Assembly (NCBI GenBank): GCA_900539675.1
Contig: UQDJ01000041.1
Coordinates: 1-14,499, forward strand
DNA: 14,499 bases
Direction of reading: 5' to 3'
DNA from: an uncultured Coriobacteriaceae bacterium
GTDB lineage: Bacteria > Actinomycetota > Coriobacteriia > Coriobacteriales > Eggerthellaceae
The position numbers were made by a program, and so were the translations under genes. The notes below the pieces were generated by a model, which saw nothing but the letters and a program-made list of their open reading frames with translations, searched no databases and was not told the origin of the DNA. Below, piece by piece: positions 1 to 8,418 of the stretch (its first letter is position 1; every line of letters starts with the position of its first letter).

Positions 1-372
1 CTGTTCGGGCGTAATGATGGTCATAGGAGCTTCCACGCCTTCACCAAACTTGTAGAAGTTGCCATGAAAGTCCAAAACATTGCCTTCGATGTTTACGCCG
101 TACAGATCATGCGCTTCATTTTCAAATACAAAGGCAGCCAAGAACAGTTTGGTAATTGAAGGAACCGGCGTGACTCCTTTTTGAATGCCGCAAATTTTGA
201 AATTCACCACATTCATATCCAGAACAAAGGTGTAAATCAACGTAATGGAATAATCGCGCTCCAAAATTGCCAGCATCTGGTCGAAGCGATAACCCTTTTC
301 CTTGTATTCCTCTGCGGTATGAAGGAGTTGATCAAGCTCAAGAGGGCGAAAGTCTTGCTTTAATTCAGGCAT
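1..372 (-). CDS. echD: EchD-like (NuoC/30 kDa-type) hydrogenase subunit, 3' end outside window
   Basis: The first 124 residues, from MPELKQDFRPLELDQ, are readable without a stop and run off the left edge. The segment around residues 85-93 (ENEAHDLYG) matches the E..D.(Y/F)G signature of the NuoC/30 kDa subunit family, which in Ech and complex I bridges the NuoB-like and NuoD-like subunits on the cytoplasmic side. The start ATG lies one base beyond the TAG of echC and follows a GAAGGGGG ribosome-binding site, so the two are probably translationally coupled. Position fourth after NuoL-, NuoH- and NuoB-like genes fits the known echABCDEF order, so the large catalytic subunit (EchE) and a ferredoxin-like EchF would be expected beyond the window. 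HycE/HyfG-type N-terminal domains are the main alternative; the end of the protein is not visible here. Confidence 0.8.
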   Translation of the reverse strand, partial: MPELKQDFRPLELDQLLHTAEEYKEKGYRFDQMLAILERDYSITLIYTFVLDMNVVNFKICGIQKGVTPVPSITKLFLAAFVFENEAHDLYGVNIEGNVLDFHGNFYKFGEGVEAPMTIITPEQ

Positions 373-373
373 G

Positions 374-829
374 CTAAGCCCCCTTCTTTGCGAGTTTCTT
401 TTCCTGTTTCATCTTCTTTGCCTTTTCTTCAAGGATGGCGACGCCTTGTACAACAGCATCGATGATTGATTCGGGTCGAACAGCACAGCCTGGAGCATAT
501 ACATCAACCGGAATGGCCTTATCAACTCCGCCGATAACGTTGTAGCAGTCGTGAAAGATGCCACCAGAGCAGGCACAGACGCCGCAGGCAACAACCACTT
601 TGGGCTCTACCATCTGGTTGTAAATCTCTTGAACCACTTTGATATTGCGCTCGTTTACGCTTCCGGTAACCAAGAAAATGTCAGCATGCTTAGGATTGCC
701 GGTATTGATAACACCGAAGCGTTCAGCATCATAGAGCGGCGTGAGGGCATCTAGGATTTCAATATCACACCCATTGCAACTCGATCCGTCGTAATGAATG
801 ATCCAAGGAGATTTCGAAATAGCAGACAT
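374..829 (-). CDS. echC: EchC-like hydrogenase small subunit (NuoB/20 kDa family)
   Basis: A 151-residue protein with the ligand set of the proximal [4Fe-4S] cluster in group 4 membrane hydrogenases: C18 and C21 in SCNGCDIE, C85 in GVCACSGG, and C115 in APGCAVRPE. The run LTPLYDAERFGV at residues 29-40 is typical of Ech/Hyc small subunits rather than complex I NuoB, which has a CC pair at the first position. It would pass electrons to the NiFe site in the large subunit (EchE, expected outside the window). The C-terminal ~18 residues are Lys-rich (KAKKMKQEKKLAKKG). AAGGAG sits 5 nt before the ATG, and the gene begins 9 nt after echB. HycG/HyfI of formate hydrogenlyase is the nearest alternative; the compact gene order argues for Ech. 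Confidence 0.88.
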   Translation of the reverse strand: MSAISKSPWIIHYDGSSCNGCDIEILDALTPLYDAERFGVINTGNPKHADIFLVTGSVNERNIKVVQEIYNQMVEPKVVVACGVCACSGGIFHDCYNVIGGVDKAIPVDVYAPGCAVRPESIIDAVVQGVAILEEKAKKMKQEKKLAKKGA

Positions 830-838
830 AGCTTCTCC

Positions 839-1720
839 TTACATAAAGATCAAAACAGCTAAGTTGATGCCCGCGAATACGAGCGTAACTATCCACGTGG
901 ACTTTAAAACCACTTGCCACTTAACACGGGCAAAGTTGTTGTCGATCCAGATTTCCAACAGATACAACAGGGCAAGAACCACAATCACGAGAGGAATGCA
1001 GATAGGGTTTGCCCAGACGAAGAACATGCCTACCCAAGCTAAGAACAAAATGGTCTCAAGCCAATGCATGATCTCAACCTGTGCAAGGGTTCGACCCGAC
1101 ATTTCGGTCGTTACACCTTTAACCAACTCTTGGTGCGCGTGATGAGAGTAAGAGAGGTCGAAAGGTGACTTGCGCAACTTGATGGTCAAAATGAAGGCTA
1201 CCCCGATGAAGATGCCAATGGTTGAAACAATCATGGGATGCGGCATATGGAGAACCGTACTGACATTAAAGCTACCCGTTGCCATGAAAAAGCCTACTGC
1301 TAACAGCAAGATCATGGGTTCATATGCCATAACCTGCAGTGTTTCACGGGCTGCACCAACTTCAGCAAAAGGAGAACGTGCAGCATATGCAGCCATAATG
1401 AACAGCATTTCGGCGAGGGTAACAATAAACACGCACATCAGCAGGTTTCCACCGCTGAAGAAAATGCCACCAGCCACGCACGTAAACACAAGTGCCCAAA
1501 AGACGTAGGTACCGATAGTGGCATTGACACTTGCGTCTTCCTTGCTTAAAAGTTTTCGTACGTCGTAATAGGGCTGAAGAATAGGAGGTCCTACCCTTCC
1601 TTGCATTCGTGCCGTAATCTTGCGGTCAATGCCTGCCAATAGGCAGCCCAACACGCCTGCCACAACAGCAAATATCGCTGAAGCAAGAAGCGTAATAAGA
1701 ATAGTAATGATCGTATTCAT
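839..1720 (-). CDS. echB: EchB-like membrane subunit (NuoH family)
   Basis: A 293-residue, strongly hydrophobic protein with about eight predicted membrane segments. It carries NuoH-family loops: RMQGRVGPP at 38-46 followed by the YYDVRKLLSKED stretch, SPFAEVGAARETLQVMAYEP at 116-135, and KSPFDLS at 184-190 with acidic residues E198 and E206 in the following loop. This subunit anchors the hydrogenase/ferredoxin module to the membrane and lies at the start of the coupling path to the ion-pumping subunit. The start ATG follows GAGGGGAG. A 19-nt gap separates it from echA upstream. The shortness relative to complex I NuoH (usually above 320 residues) fits Ech/HycD-type subunits. Confidence 0.88.
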   Translation of the reverse strand: MNTIITILITLLASAIFAVVAGVLGCLLAGIDRKITARMQGRVGPPILQPYYDVRKLLSKEDASVNATIGTYVFWALVFTCVAGGIFFSGGNLLMCVFIVTLAEMLFIMAAYAARSPFAEVGAARETLQVMAYEPMILLLAVGFFMATGSFNVSTVLHMPHPMIVSTIGIFIGVAFILTIKLRKSPFDLSYSHHAHQELVKGVTTEMSGRTLAQVEIMHWLETILFLAWVGMFFVWANPICIPLVIVVLALLYLLEIWIDNNFARVKWQVVLKSTWIVTLVFAGINLAVLIFM

Positions 1721-1739
1721 GTACTGCTCCCCTCCTCAG

Positions 1740-3677
1740 CTACATAAATAAAGTGACGGTGTTAACGATGGCCCAGCCAAAGGCCAAAACCAGTAAGAGA
1801 TATCCCGCAATGGTACCAATAGGCCGTATGCGGGCTTCTCCGAATATGGATTCCAGATACCAGTTTCGAGACGTTGCAGCCATGGGCTGACTGAGCGAGT
1901 TGATAAAGGTGCGGTCAGCATTATCTAGAGAAATGCCCGACAAATAAGCGGGGCTAACGCGCTGTCCACGTTTGAATTTTCGCATTCCTCCCAGTAAAAC
2001 GACGGCCATAACAATACAGATAATAGCCGACATCCACAGATCGTCATCAAGTACTGGCTGAATAGCAATCCCTAATACTGAACCGATGTAGGGTTCAACG
2101 AGATAATTCGAAATCAAGGGAATAGTGGCACAACATACCAACGCCAAAACAGTAAAGGTCATGGTGGCAATCCATTCGGTAGGATTTACGGTCTGTTCGA
2201 TACTTTCAGGGGTGCCCGTAATGCCAGTAAGCTTTCCAAGCCATTTTGCCCAGAACATAAAGGTGGCAGCAGAACCAAATGCAAGAATCAAAATGAGCGC
2301 AAACTGCTGGGTGTCAACAAAGGAGACCAGCGTTGCCCACTTTGCGACCAACATACCAAACGGAGCAAGGAACATGATCATGATTCCCACAATCATCATG
2401 CGTGAAATGCGAGGCATGCGCTCGAACAGTAAGTCCATATCTTCGATGTTCCTGGAGCCAATATGGTGTTCGGCCGTGCCAACGCAGAGGAACAAGAGGC
2501 TTTTGGCAACCGCATGGAAGATAACCAAGAATATAGCCGCCCAAATAGCTTCTGCGGTACCAACGCCAGCGCAGGCAGTAATAAGACCAAGATTTGCAAT
2601 GGTGGAATAGGCAAGTACGCGCTTACCATTCGATTGCGAAATGGCCATCATGGAGCACAGCAAGAATGTAATACCGCCCACAGCAATTACCAAGATGGCA
2701 GGTCCCGGTGAAACGGCAAACATAGGCGCACATTTAATAAGCATGAATACGCCCGCTTTTACCATGGTGGAAGAGTGCAGCAAGGCTGAGGTTGGTGTTG
2801 GAGCAACCATAGCTCCTAACAGCCATGTATGGAAAGGCATTTGGGCTGCTTTGGTGATGCCGGCCAAGCTGAAGCAGGTAAGTGGCAATACCATAACAGC
2901 AGGTGAAAGAGTGCCAAGGACAATAAAATCGGTAAAGTCGATACAACGAAATGTGATTGCCAAATAGAACAGCGCTGCCAAAAATGCCAGTCCGCCAATT
3001 AAGTTCATGATGATCTGGCGAAATGCATTGCGGATAGCTTCATCGGTTCGGGTAAAGCCAATGAGCAAGAAGGAGCATAAGGTAGTTATCTCCCACACGG
3101 TAAACAGCCACATCAAATTATTGAAGAAGATGATGCCATACATTGCACTTAAGAATACAAACATAAGGGCAAAGAAGCGTGGACGACGATCGGTTTGTTC
3201 TATATCGGGATCATGAACACCGAAATAGAAGTCGTGCATGTAACCAATGGAATACACACAAATACCGGTGCCCACAATGCCAATGATGAGAGCCATGATG
3301 AGCGTCAGCGAATCGATATATAAACTGCGCATGCAGGCAAGATCGTGAGCGAAGTACAGATCGTAGACCAAAGTGCCAGCCAACTGGATAAAGGCAAGCA
3401 CCAGGGCTGCATAGTTTCGGTACTTTACGCTGTAATAGATGATCACGAGCGCAATGAGCACATCGATAGCAAGACAGATGTAGTTTACATATACCGACTG
3501 GAAATCAAAATAGGTACCAGTCGTTCCGATATTGGTAACTACCAGTGCAATTGAGGCAATTGCAATGACGGCTGAACCAATAATCACAATGACATTACGC
3601 GGGCGCGTTGTTCGAAATATACAGAGCAACCCGGCAATGACAAGCGGAAATAGGATCAAAAATCCTATCATTTCCAT
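1740..3677 (-). CDS. echA: EchA-like ion-pumping membrane subunit (NuoL/MrpA antiporter family)
   Basis: A 645-residue polytopic membrane protein of the NuoL/NuoM/MrpA family. The key charged residues of the proton path are visible: E196 in TVWEITTL, K276 and H283 in TKAAQMPFHTW, and K307 in HSSTMVKAG. The loop AMVAPTPTSALLHSS at 289-303 is a family hallmark. In Ech hydrogenases this subunit moves H+ or Na+ as ferredoxin electrons reduce protons. I chose the ATG at 3677 (MEMIGF) because GAGG lies 9 nt upstream. An ATG at 3683 is also possible, with spacing of only 3 nt. Upstream in-frame extension to 3761 would add 26 non-hydrophobic residues and run through a hairpin, so I consider it non-coding. 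The gene follows sufU on the same strand after about 140 nt of structured leader. Confidence 0.87.
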   Translation of the reverse strand: MEMIGFLILFPLVIAGLLCIFRTTRPRNVIVIIGSAVIAIASIALVVTNIGTTGTYFDFQSVYVNYICLAIDVLIALVIIYYSVKYRNYAALVLAFIQLAGTLVYDLYFAHDLACMRSLYIDSLTLIMALIIGIVGTGICVYSIGYMHDFYFGVHDPDIEQTDRRPRFFALMFVFLSAMYGIIFFNNLMWLFTVWEITTLCSFLLIGFTRTDEAIRNAFRQIIMNLIGGLAFLAALFYLAITFRCIDFTDFIVLGTLSPAVMVLPLTCFSLAGITKAAQMPFHTWLLGAMVAPTPTSALLHSSTMVKAGVFMLIKCAPMFAVSPGPAILVIAVGGITFLLCSMMAISQSNGKRVLAYSTIANLGLITACAGVGTAEAIWAAIFLVIFHAVAKSLLFLCVGTAEHHIGSRNIEDMDLLFERMPRISRMMIVGIMIMFLAPFGMLVAKWATLVSFVDTQQFALILILAFGSAATFMFWAKWLGKLTGITGTPESIEQTVNPTEWIATMTFTVLALVCCATIPLISNYLVEPYIGSVLGIAIQPVLDDDLWMSAIICIVMAVVLLGGMRKFKRGQRVSPAYLSGISLDNADRTFINSLSQPMAATSRNWYLESIFGEARIRPIGTIAGYLLLVLAFGWAIVNTVTLFM

Positions 3678-3711
3678 GGGCATGCACCTCTTTAAGACCC
3701 CGATAAATAAC

Positions 3712-3729
3712 ATCGCCTCCACGGGCGAT
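3712..3729 (-). promoter_or_regulatory. Hairpin in echA 5' leader (proximal)
   Basis: Perfect 6-bp inverted repeat, ATCGCC and GGCGAT with a 6-nt loop, 35 nt upstream of the echA start. On the minus strand it is followed by the A/T-rich GTTATTTATC but not by a run of T. It is the second of two consecutive hairpins in the leader. It may be part of a cis-acting leader; the role is inferred from position alone. Confidence 0.35.
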
Positions 3730-3736
3730 AGTTTTA

Positions 3737-3776
3737 CTCTAACGGTTTGCGCCCACCACAAGGCGGGCGCTTAGAG
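3737..3776 (-). terminator. Long hairpin between sufU and echA (terminator or ech leader element)
   Basis: On the minus strand the arms GCGCCCGCC and GGTGGGCGC form nine pairs around a TTGT loop. The one non-Watson-Crick pair is G.U in minus-strand RNA, but A.C if read from the plus strand, so the structure is shaped for minus-strand transcription. An outer CTCTAA/TTAGAG pair extends it by six base pairs, with a 6-nt bulge (AAACCG) on the 3' side. There is no strong U-tract after it. It lies 43 nt past the sufU stop and about 60 nt before echA, so it could end the suf transcript, regulate read-through into ech, or be an ech leader structure. Confidence 0.5.
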
Positions 3777-3819
3777 GGTTAGCCTTATTGCTCGGTAAAT
3801 GGAGCAGTAAGACTCGCAA

Positions 3820-4266
3820 TTAATCTTTTGGTTTTGTCTCGTTGAGCAGTGTTTCAAGAGTTCGCCACGCTAGCTCAGCACACTTAACACGCGCAGGCAT
3901 GTGAGAAATACTTTCGAGCTGGGCACATTCATGCAGATCCCCTTTTTGTTCTTCGGTTAATGGTTCGCCTTTAATCATCTTAAAGAACAAGCCCATCAAA
4001 TGGCGAGCTTCTTCGATCGTTTCGCCAGTAATAAGATCGGCCATCATATCAGCTGAAGCTTGGGATACTGCACAGCCGTGACCAATAAAAGAAGCTTCCT
4101 TGATAACATCACCGTCTAGCTTAAGTTGCAAGGTGAGCTCATCTCCACAGCTGGGATTTACCCCTTCATGTGAACAGGTAGCTCCCTGCATGTGATACTT
4201 GTAGTCAGGGTGAGCATTATGCTGCATCAAGGCAGCCGTATAAATATTGCCCATTGGGTTAGCCAT
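3820..4266 (-). CDS. sufU: SufU, zinc-dependent sulfurtransferase / Fe-S assembly protein
   Basis: A 148-residue IscU-fold protein of the SufU type. Zn/sulfur ligands are visible: C40 and D42 in NPSCGDE, C65 in GHGCAVSQAS, and C129 in ARVKCAELAW. The stretch EEARHLMGLFFKMIKGEPLTEEQ between the second and third cysteines is the SufU-specific insertion absent from IscU. It accepts persulfide sulfur from SufS and passes it to the SufBCD scaffold. The ATG at 4266 is preferred: GGAG is 8 nt upstream, the start lies inside the end of sufS (8-nt overlap, ATG GCT AA sharing the sufS stop), and MANPMGNIY matches the usual SufU start. An in-frame upstream ATG would run back into sufS coding sequence. 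It is the last gene of the suf operon. Confidence 0.93.
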   Translation of the reverse strand: MANPMGNIYTAALMQHNAHPDYKYHMQGATCSHEGVNPSCGDELTLQLKLDGDVIKEASFIGHGCAVSQASADMMADLITGETIEEARHLMGLFFKMIKGEPLTEEQKGDLHECAQLESISHMPARVKCAELAWRTLETLLNETKPKD

Positions 4267-5590
4267 TGAACATACTCCAAACCGTTTTAAGACCTGCAAC
4301 GAGTGCATCAATATCATGTGCGTCATTATAGAAGGCAACCGATGCTCGACAGCAAGATTCGATACCCATCCAATTCAAGAGCGGTTGGGCACAATGATGA
4401 CCTGCACGAATTGCCACATTGCATCCATCCAAAATGCTAGATACATCATGGGGATGGATATCCTTAACGTTAAAACTGATGACCCCATGGCGAACCTTAG
4501 GATCAGTTGGGCCAACCATTTCAATGAAAGGAAGCTTGGATAGTGCTTCCATGGCATACCCCATCAATTCTTGTTCACGGGCTGCAATCTTGTCATATCC
4601 AATCGTATTAATGTAGTCGATCGCAGTGCCGCACGCGAAAATCCCAGCAGCATCTTGAGTGCCGGCTTCGAACTTTTCAGGTACAGGAGCCCATACCGCA
4701 CTGGTTTGGGTAACGCTGTCAATCATCTCTCCACCCGTTAAGAAGGGCGGCATTGAATTGAGGCAGTCCATCTTGCCCCACAGTACACCAATGCCTAGGG
4801 GGCCAAACATCTTATGAGCAGAAAAAGCGAAGAAATCTGCGTCTAGAGCGGCAATATCGACTGCTTCATGAGGTACCGACTGAGCACCATCAACAACCAG
4901 ATATCCCCCCTGTTTATGCACGCGGCGGCCTAACTCAGCCACCGGATTTTCAACACCCAAAACATTTGAAACCTGCGCAACGGAGAGAATTTTGGTAGCT
5001 GGACCAATCTTTTCATCCATTTCCTCTGAAGTGATAACGCCGTCCTGGTTGGGATATAGATACACCAAGTGTGCACCGGTCTTGGCGCATACCTGTTGCC
5101 ATGGGATCAGATTCGAATGATGCTCCATGATGGTGATGCAGACCTCATTACCGGGCTCTAATATCGCATTGCCAAATGAGAGAGCAACCATATTGAGCGC
5201 TTCAGAAGTGTTGCGACAAAATATAACTTCATCAGGGTTCTTAGCTCCAATGAAATGCGCTATTTTGGCGCGCACCTCATTGATAGCCTGCGTGGCTTCA
5301 ACGGACAAACTATATAAACCGCGCAAGGGGTTTGCATTCATCTTTTCATAAAAGTAGCGCATTGCATCCAAGACGCAGGCTGGTCGTTGGGCTGTGGCCG
5401 CGCTGTCAAGAAAAGCCAGGTGAGGGTAATTTTTTAAGAGCGGAAAGTCCTGAAGGTAGGGATTGGTGCCCAAATCCACTGCTTCTGCAAGCGACAAACG
5501 ACCCGACTGAGAAAGCGATGCGTTCGCATTATAGGCAGATGTTGAAGCGCTGTTATATGATCGTGATGGTTTTGCATCATACAAAGACAT
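4259..5590 (-). CDS. sufS: SufS, group II cysteine desulfurase
   Basis: A 443-residue PLP enzyme that removes sulfur from L-cysteine as a persulfide for Fe-S assembly. Visible features: GAQSVPHEA at 235-243, the PLP lysine K260 in FSAHKMFGPLGIG, and the catalytic cysteine C400 in RAGHHCAQPL. The short RAGHHC loop marks the group II (SufS) class rather than NifS/IscS. The first ~35 residues (Ser, Ala, Asn-rich, followed by RLSLAEAVDLGTNPY) are an N-terminal extension beyond the usual catalytic fold, which starts near the LDSAATAQRP segment at 61-70. The ATG overlaps the sufD stop by one base (TAATG), and the 3' end overlaps sufU, its partner that accepts the persulfide. Confidence 0.93.
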   Translation of the reverse strand: MSLYDAKPSRSYNSASTSAYNANASLSQSGRLSLAEAVDLGTNPYLQDFPLLKNYPHLAFLDSAATAQRPACVLDAMRYFYEKMNANPLRGLYSLSVEATQAINEVRAKIAHFIGAKNPDEVIFCRNTSEALNMVALSFGNAILEPGNEVCITIMEHHSNLIPWQQVCAKTGAHLVYLYPNQDGVITSEEMDEKIGPATKILSVAQVSNVLGVENPVAELGRRVHKQGGYLVVDGAQSVPHEAVDIAALDADFFAFSAHKMFGPLGIGVLWGKMDCLNSMPPFLTGGEMIDSVTQTSAVWAPVPEKFEAGTQDAAGIFACGTAIDYINTIGYDKIAAREQELMGYAMEALSKLPFIEMVGPTDPKVRHGVISFNVKDIHPHDVSSILDGCNVAIRAGHHCAQPLLNWMGIESCCRASVAFYNDAHDIDALVAGLKTVWSMFNG

Positions 5591-6996
5591 TATTCATCAC
5601 CTTCATCCGCAAAGAGCTCATGAGCTGGTATTCCTTTGGACTGTGCCAAGCGAACGATGGCATCTTTGACCGTGTCAGACGGATCGGATAGGTATGCTTC
5701 TTCAAAAGTAGCAACGTTAAACAACTGTTCAATTTCGGCATCAGATAACCCACGACATGCCAGATAGAGGCGCTGTTCTGGACGAATGTGTCCGATTGTT
5801 GCGCCATGGTTGCCCTGAACGTCATCTTCGTCACACAAAATGACCGGAATAGTTTTATTATCGACACCCTGATCGGCAAGAAGAACCGTTTCTCGTTCAT
5901 TGCCGATTGCCCCTTTGCATCCATGAACTAAATCGATGGTGCCACGCCATACCTTTTTAGAGGAACCACTCAGTACGCCATGAGCATCAAATGCGCTTTG
6001 GGTATCAACGCCGCAATGCTTAGTGGTGTAATTGAAATCGCGTTCTTCTGAAGCGTTACCCACGTAATGAAGCGTGGTGGTAAGAGAGCTTTCCTTGCCG
6101 CGAAGATCGGTGTAGAGCCCTGTAAACGCATGACCGGCTCCTAAAACACGATGATTGATTTCTACTGTCGCCGCAGCATCCGCCACAACGCCTTGCGTAT
6201 CTACTGCAACACAACCATCTTGAGCCGTTTGGTATGTAGTGAGTGAAACGTGAGAGCCTACCCCGGCGAACACACGAAGCCCCAAACCAAGAAATGCTTT
6301 TTTGGTTGCAGGTGAATCCAAAAGAACACGAACAGTGAGTTTGGCGTAAGGCTCTGCTATCACATCTAAGCATAGGCCGTTCGCGCAGCCCTCTTCGGCG
6401 ACCAAGGTTACCAAGGCATTGGATGATGCATCGCAATTTCCACAGATTACCAGTGGGTCAGGAGATAACTCCTGTATAAAGCGGTACGCTGCGTTAGTTG
6501 CGCCGGCGTCAAAGGCGCCAGCAACAGAATTGGCAAGTTCCTCTTTAACTGCAGCGCGCTGATATTGAGACAGCGCTGGAACATCCAAATTGTCAGGTGC
6601 AGTTTGAGGATCAAGTGCCTGAACAACAGCGCGTGAATCGCTCTTGTTAGCAAAATCTTTATCAAGACTTTTCTGCAAAGTAGAAAGAGCGTTATCAAAG
6701 TCATCGGGAGTGCCATACACTATTCCTTCGCCCTCCAGGCGATAATCGGATACCGCCGTAAGGCCAAAAGGAATAGTAATGGTGGCATCGTTGGCCTGAA
6801 TGCGATGCCAGGTAGGAGCAGGCATCGCATTAACAGCGGTAAGAACGCTATCGGCGAAACTATCCTGTGAGGTTGCTTGCGCTGTCTTATCTTGTTTCAC
6901 GTTACGATGAGTATCATCTGGCTTGCCTGGGCGATGTGTTGATTCGTTAGGCAGCTCATTATTCATAGGAGCGTTAGCATAGTGAGTTGTATCCAT
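5590..6996 (-). CDS. sufD: SufD, Fe-S cluster assembly scaffold subunit
   Basis: A 468-residue SufB/SufD-family protein with the right-handed beta-helix core and the C-terminal block GNHGATIGHIRPEQ at 395-408. H397 corresponds to the His at which SufD contributes to cluster formation with SufB. The tail LACRGLSDAEIEQLF is the family's C-terminal helical segment. The first ~45 residues are polar and low in complexity (His, Asn, Thr, Asp, Lys), with no recognisable domain. The ATG follows the sufB TAA with no gap; AAGGAG lies 11 nt upstream. It would bind SufC and pair with SufB in the SufBC2D complex in the cytoplasm. Confidence 0.9.
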   Translation of the reverse strand: MDTTHYANAPMNNELPNESTHRPGKPDDTHRNVKQDKTAQATSQDSFADSVLTAVNAMPAPTWHRIQANDATITIPFGLTAVSDYRLEGEGIVYGTPDDFDNALSTLQKSLDKDFANKSDSRAVVQALDPQTAPDNLDVPALSQYQRAAVKEELANSVAGAFDAGATNAAYRFIQELSPDPLVICGNCDASSNALVTLVAEEGCANGLCLDVIAEPYAKLTVRVLLDSPATKKAFLGLGLRVFAGVGSHVSLTTYQTAQDGCVAVDTQGVVADAAATVEINHRVLGAGHAFTGLYTDLRGKESSLTTTLHYVGNASEERDFNYTTKHCGVDTQSAFDAHGVLSGSSKKVWRGTIDLVHGCKGAIGNERETVLLADQGVDNKTIPVILCDEDDVQGNHGATIGHIRPEQRLYLACRGLSDAEIEQLFNVATFEEAYLSDPSDTVKDAIVRLAQSKGIPAHELFADEGDE

Positions 6997-8409
6997 TTAT
7001 CCAATCGCTCCTTCCATTTCAAGCGAGATAAGGTTATTCATTTCAACCGCGTATTCAAGCGGTAATTCTTTCGAAACAGGATCGGCGAAGCCATTTACAA
7101 TCATCGCGCGAGCTTCTTCTTCAGAAATGCCACGGCTCATCAAATAGAAAATCTTATCGTCGCTGATGCGACCGATAGTTGCTTCGTGGCCAATATCAAC
7201 ATTCTTACAGTGGATATCCATTGCAGGAATTGTGTCTGAGCGGCTATGATCATCGAGCATCAATGACTGGCACGATACGGTTGCGCGTGAGCCTTCAGCA
7301 CGTGGTGTAGCAACAACCGAACTACGGAAAGTAGAAATGCCTCCGCCCTTGGAGATGGACTTGGTCTCAACGGCAGCTGACGTGTCAGGGGCAGCCAAAA
7401 CCACTTTACAGCCCGTATCCAAATTTTGACCTGCGCCGGCAAACGTAATTCCCGTAAATGAAGATGTGGATTTGCGTCCGGAAAGAATAGACATTGGGTA
7501 GAGATAACCAACATGGCTACCAAACGAACCACTCACCCATTCAATGGATCCCTCTTCATCAACAACAGCTCGCTTGGTGTTTAAGTTGTACATATTCTTC
7601 GACCAGTTTTCAATCGTCGAATACCGTAAGTGAGCACGCTTACCAACAAACAGTTCCACAGCGCCTGCATGAAGATTGGCAACATTATATTTAGGTGCGC
7701 TGCAGCCTTCAATGAAGTGAAGATCGGCATCATCTTCAACAATGATCAGGGTATGTTCAAACTGACCTGCGCCCTTAGCATTTAAACGGAAATAACTTTG
7801 TAGCGGAAATTCCAGTTTGGTGCCCTTGGGGACATACACAAATGAACCACCAGACCACACGGCACCATGTAAAGCTGCAAACTTGTGATCCGTTGGTGGG
7901 ATTAAGGTCATAAATTTTTCGTGAATGAGTTTTTCCCATTTAGGCTCTTTAAGCGCTTCCTCAATGCCTGAGTACACAATGCCCATCTTTGCAGCTGTGT
8001 CTTGCATATTGTGATAGACCAGCTCAGAGTCATACTGAGCACCAACGCCTGCTAGATAAGAGCGTTCTGCTTCAGGAATGCCCAAACGATCAAAGGTGTT
8101 CTTCACATCGTCAGGTAGACTATCCCAATCGCTTTTTTGATCCGTATTGGGCTTTACGTAGGTCACAATGTGATCCATGTCCAGGCCAGCAATCGAAGGA
8201 CCCCAATCGGGAGTTTTCATCTGGTGGTATATCTTAAGCGACTTCAAGCGGAATTCGAGCATCCACTTCGGCTCGTCCTTTTTAGCCGAAATCTCTCGTA
8301 CGATCTCAGGCGTCAAGCCTGCAGCAAGCTTTTCAGCATTATCTTCAGAGTAGCGAAAATCGTAGAGACTACGATCAATGTCCGCCACTTCACTACGTTG
8401 CTTTGCCAT
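6997..8409 (-). CDS. sufB: SufB, Fe-S cluster assembly scaffold protein
   Basis: A 470-residue SufB with high family conservation throughout. Landmarks are VPKGTKLEFPLQSYF at 193-207, the sulfur-accepting cysteine C236 in IEGCSAPKYN, C380 in TVSCQSLMLDD, and the terminal block GHEATIGRISDDKIFYLMSR at 407-426. It is the site where sulfide and iron combine on the SufBC2D complex. The coding frame is open back to a GTG immediately after the sufC stop at 8418, but I prefer the ATG at 8409: AGGTG is 6 nt upstream and MAKQRSEVADIDRS gives a normal SufB N-terminus. No truncation seen. Confidence 0.94.
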   Translation of the reverse strand: MAKQRSEVADIDRSLYDFRYSEDNAEKLAAGLTPEIVREISAKKDEPKWMLEFRLKSLKIYHQMKTPDWGPSIAGLDMDHIVTYVKPNTDQKSDWDSLPDDVKNTFDRLGIPEAERSYLAGVGAQYDSELVYHNMQDTAAKMGIVYSGIEEALKEPKWEKLIHEKFMTLIPPTDHKFAALHGAVWSGGSFVYVPKGTKLEFPLQSYFRLNAKGAGQFEHTLIIVEDDADLHFIEGCSAPKYNVANLHAGAVELFVGKRAHLRYSTIENWSKNMYNLNTKRAVVDEEGSIEWVSGSFGSHVGYLYPMSILSGRKSTSSFTGITFAGAGQNLDTGCKVVLAAPDTSAAVETKSISKGGGISTFRSSVVATPRAEGSRATVSCQSLMLDDHSRSDTIPAMDIHCKNVDIGHEATIGRISDDKIFYLMSRGISEEEARAMIVNGFADPVSKELPLEYAVEMNNLISLEMEGAIG

Positions 8410-8418
8410 AGCGCTCAC

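Noticed and set aside
1..3677. Respiratory complex I (nuo) fragment
   Set aside because: The NuoL-, NuoH-, NuoB-, NuoC-like order without other nuo genes, the CxxC form of the small subunit and short NuoH-like protein fit an Ech hydrogenase better.
3737..3776. Metal or cofactor riboswitch upstream of echA
   Set aside because: The hairpins do not show the conserved core of any riboswitch class I can recognise, so I report only a structured leader.
8410..8418. GTG start for SufB directly after the sufC stop
   Set aside because: It would overlap the AGGTG that serves as ribosome-binding site for the ATG at 8409.
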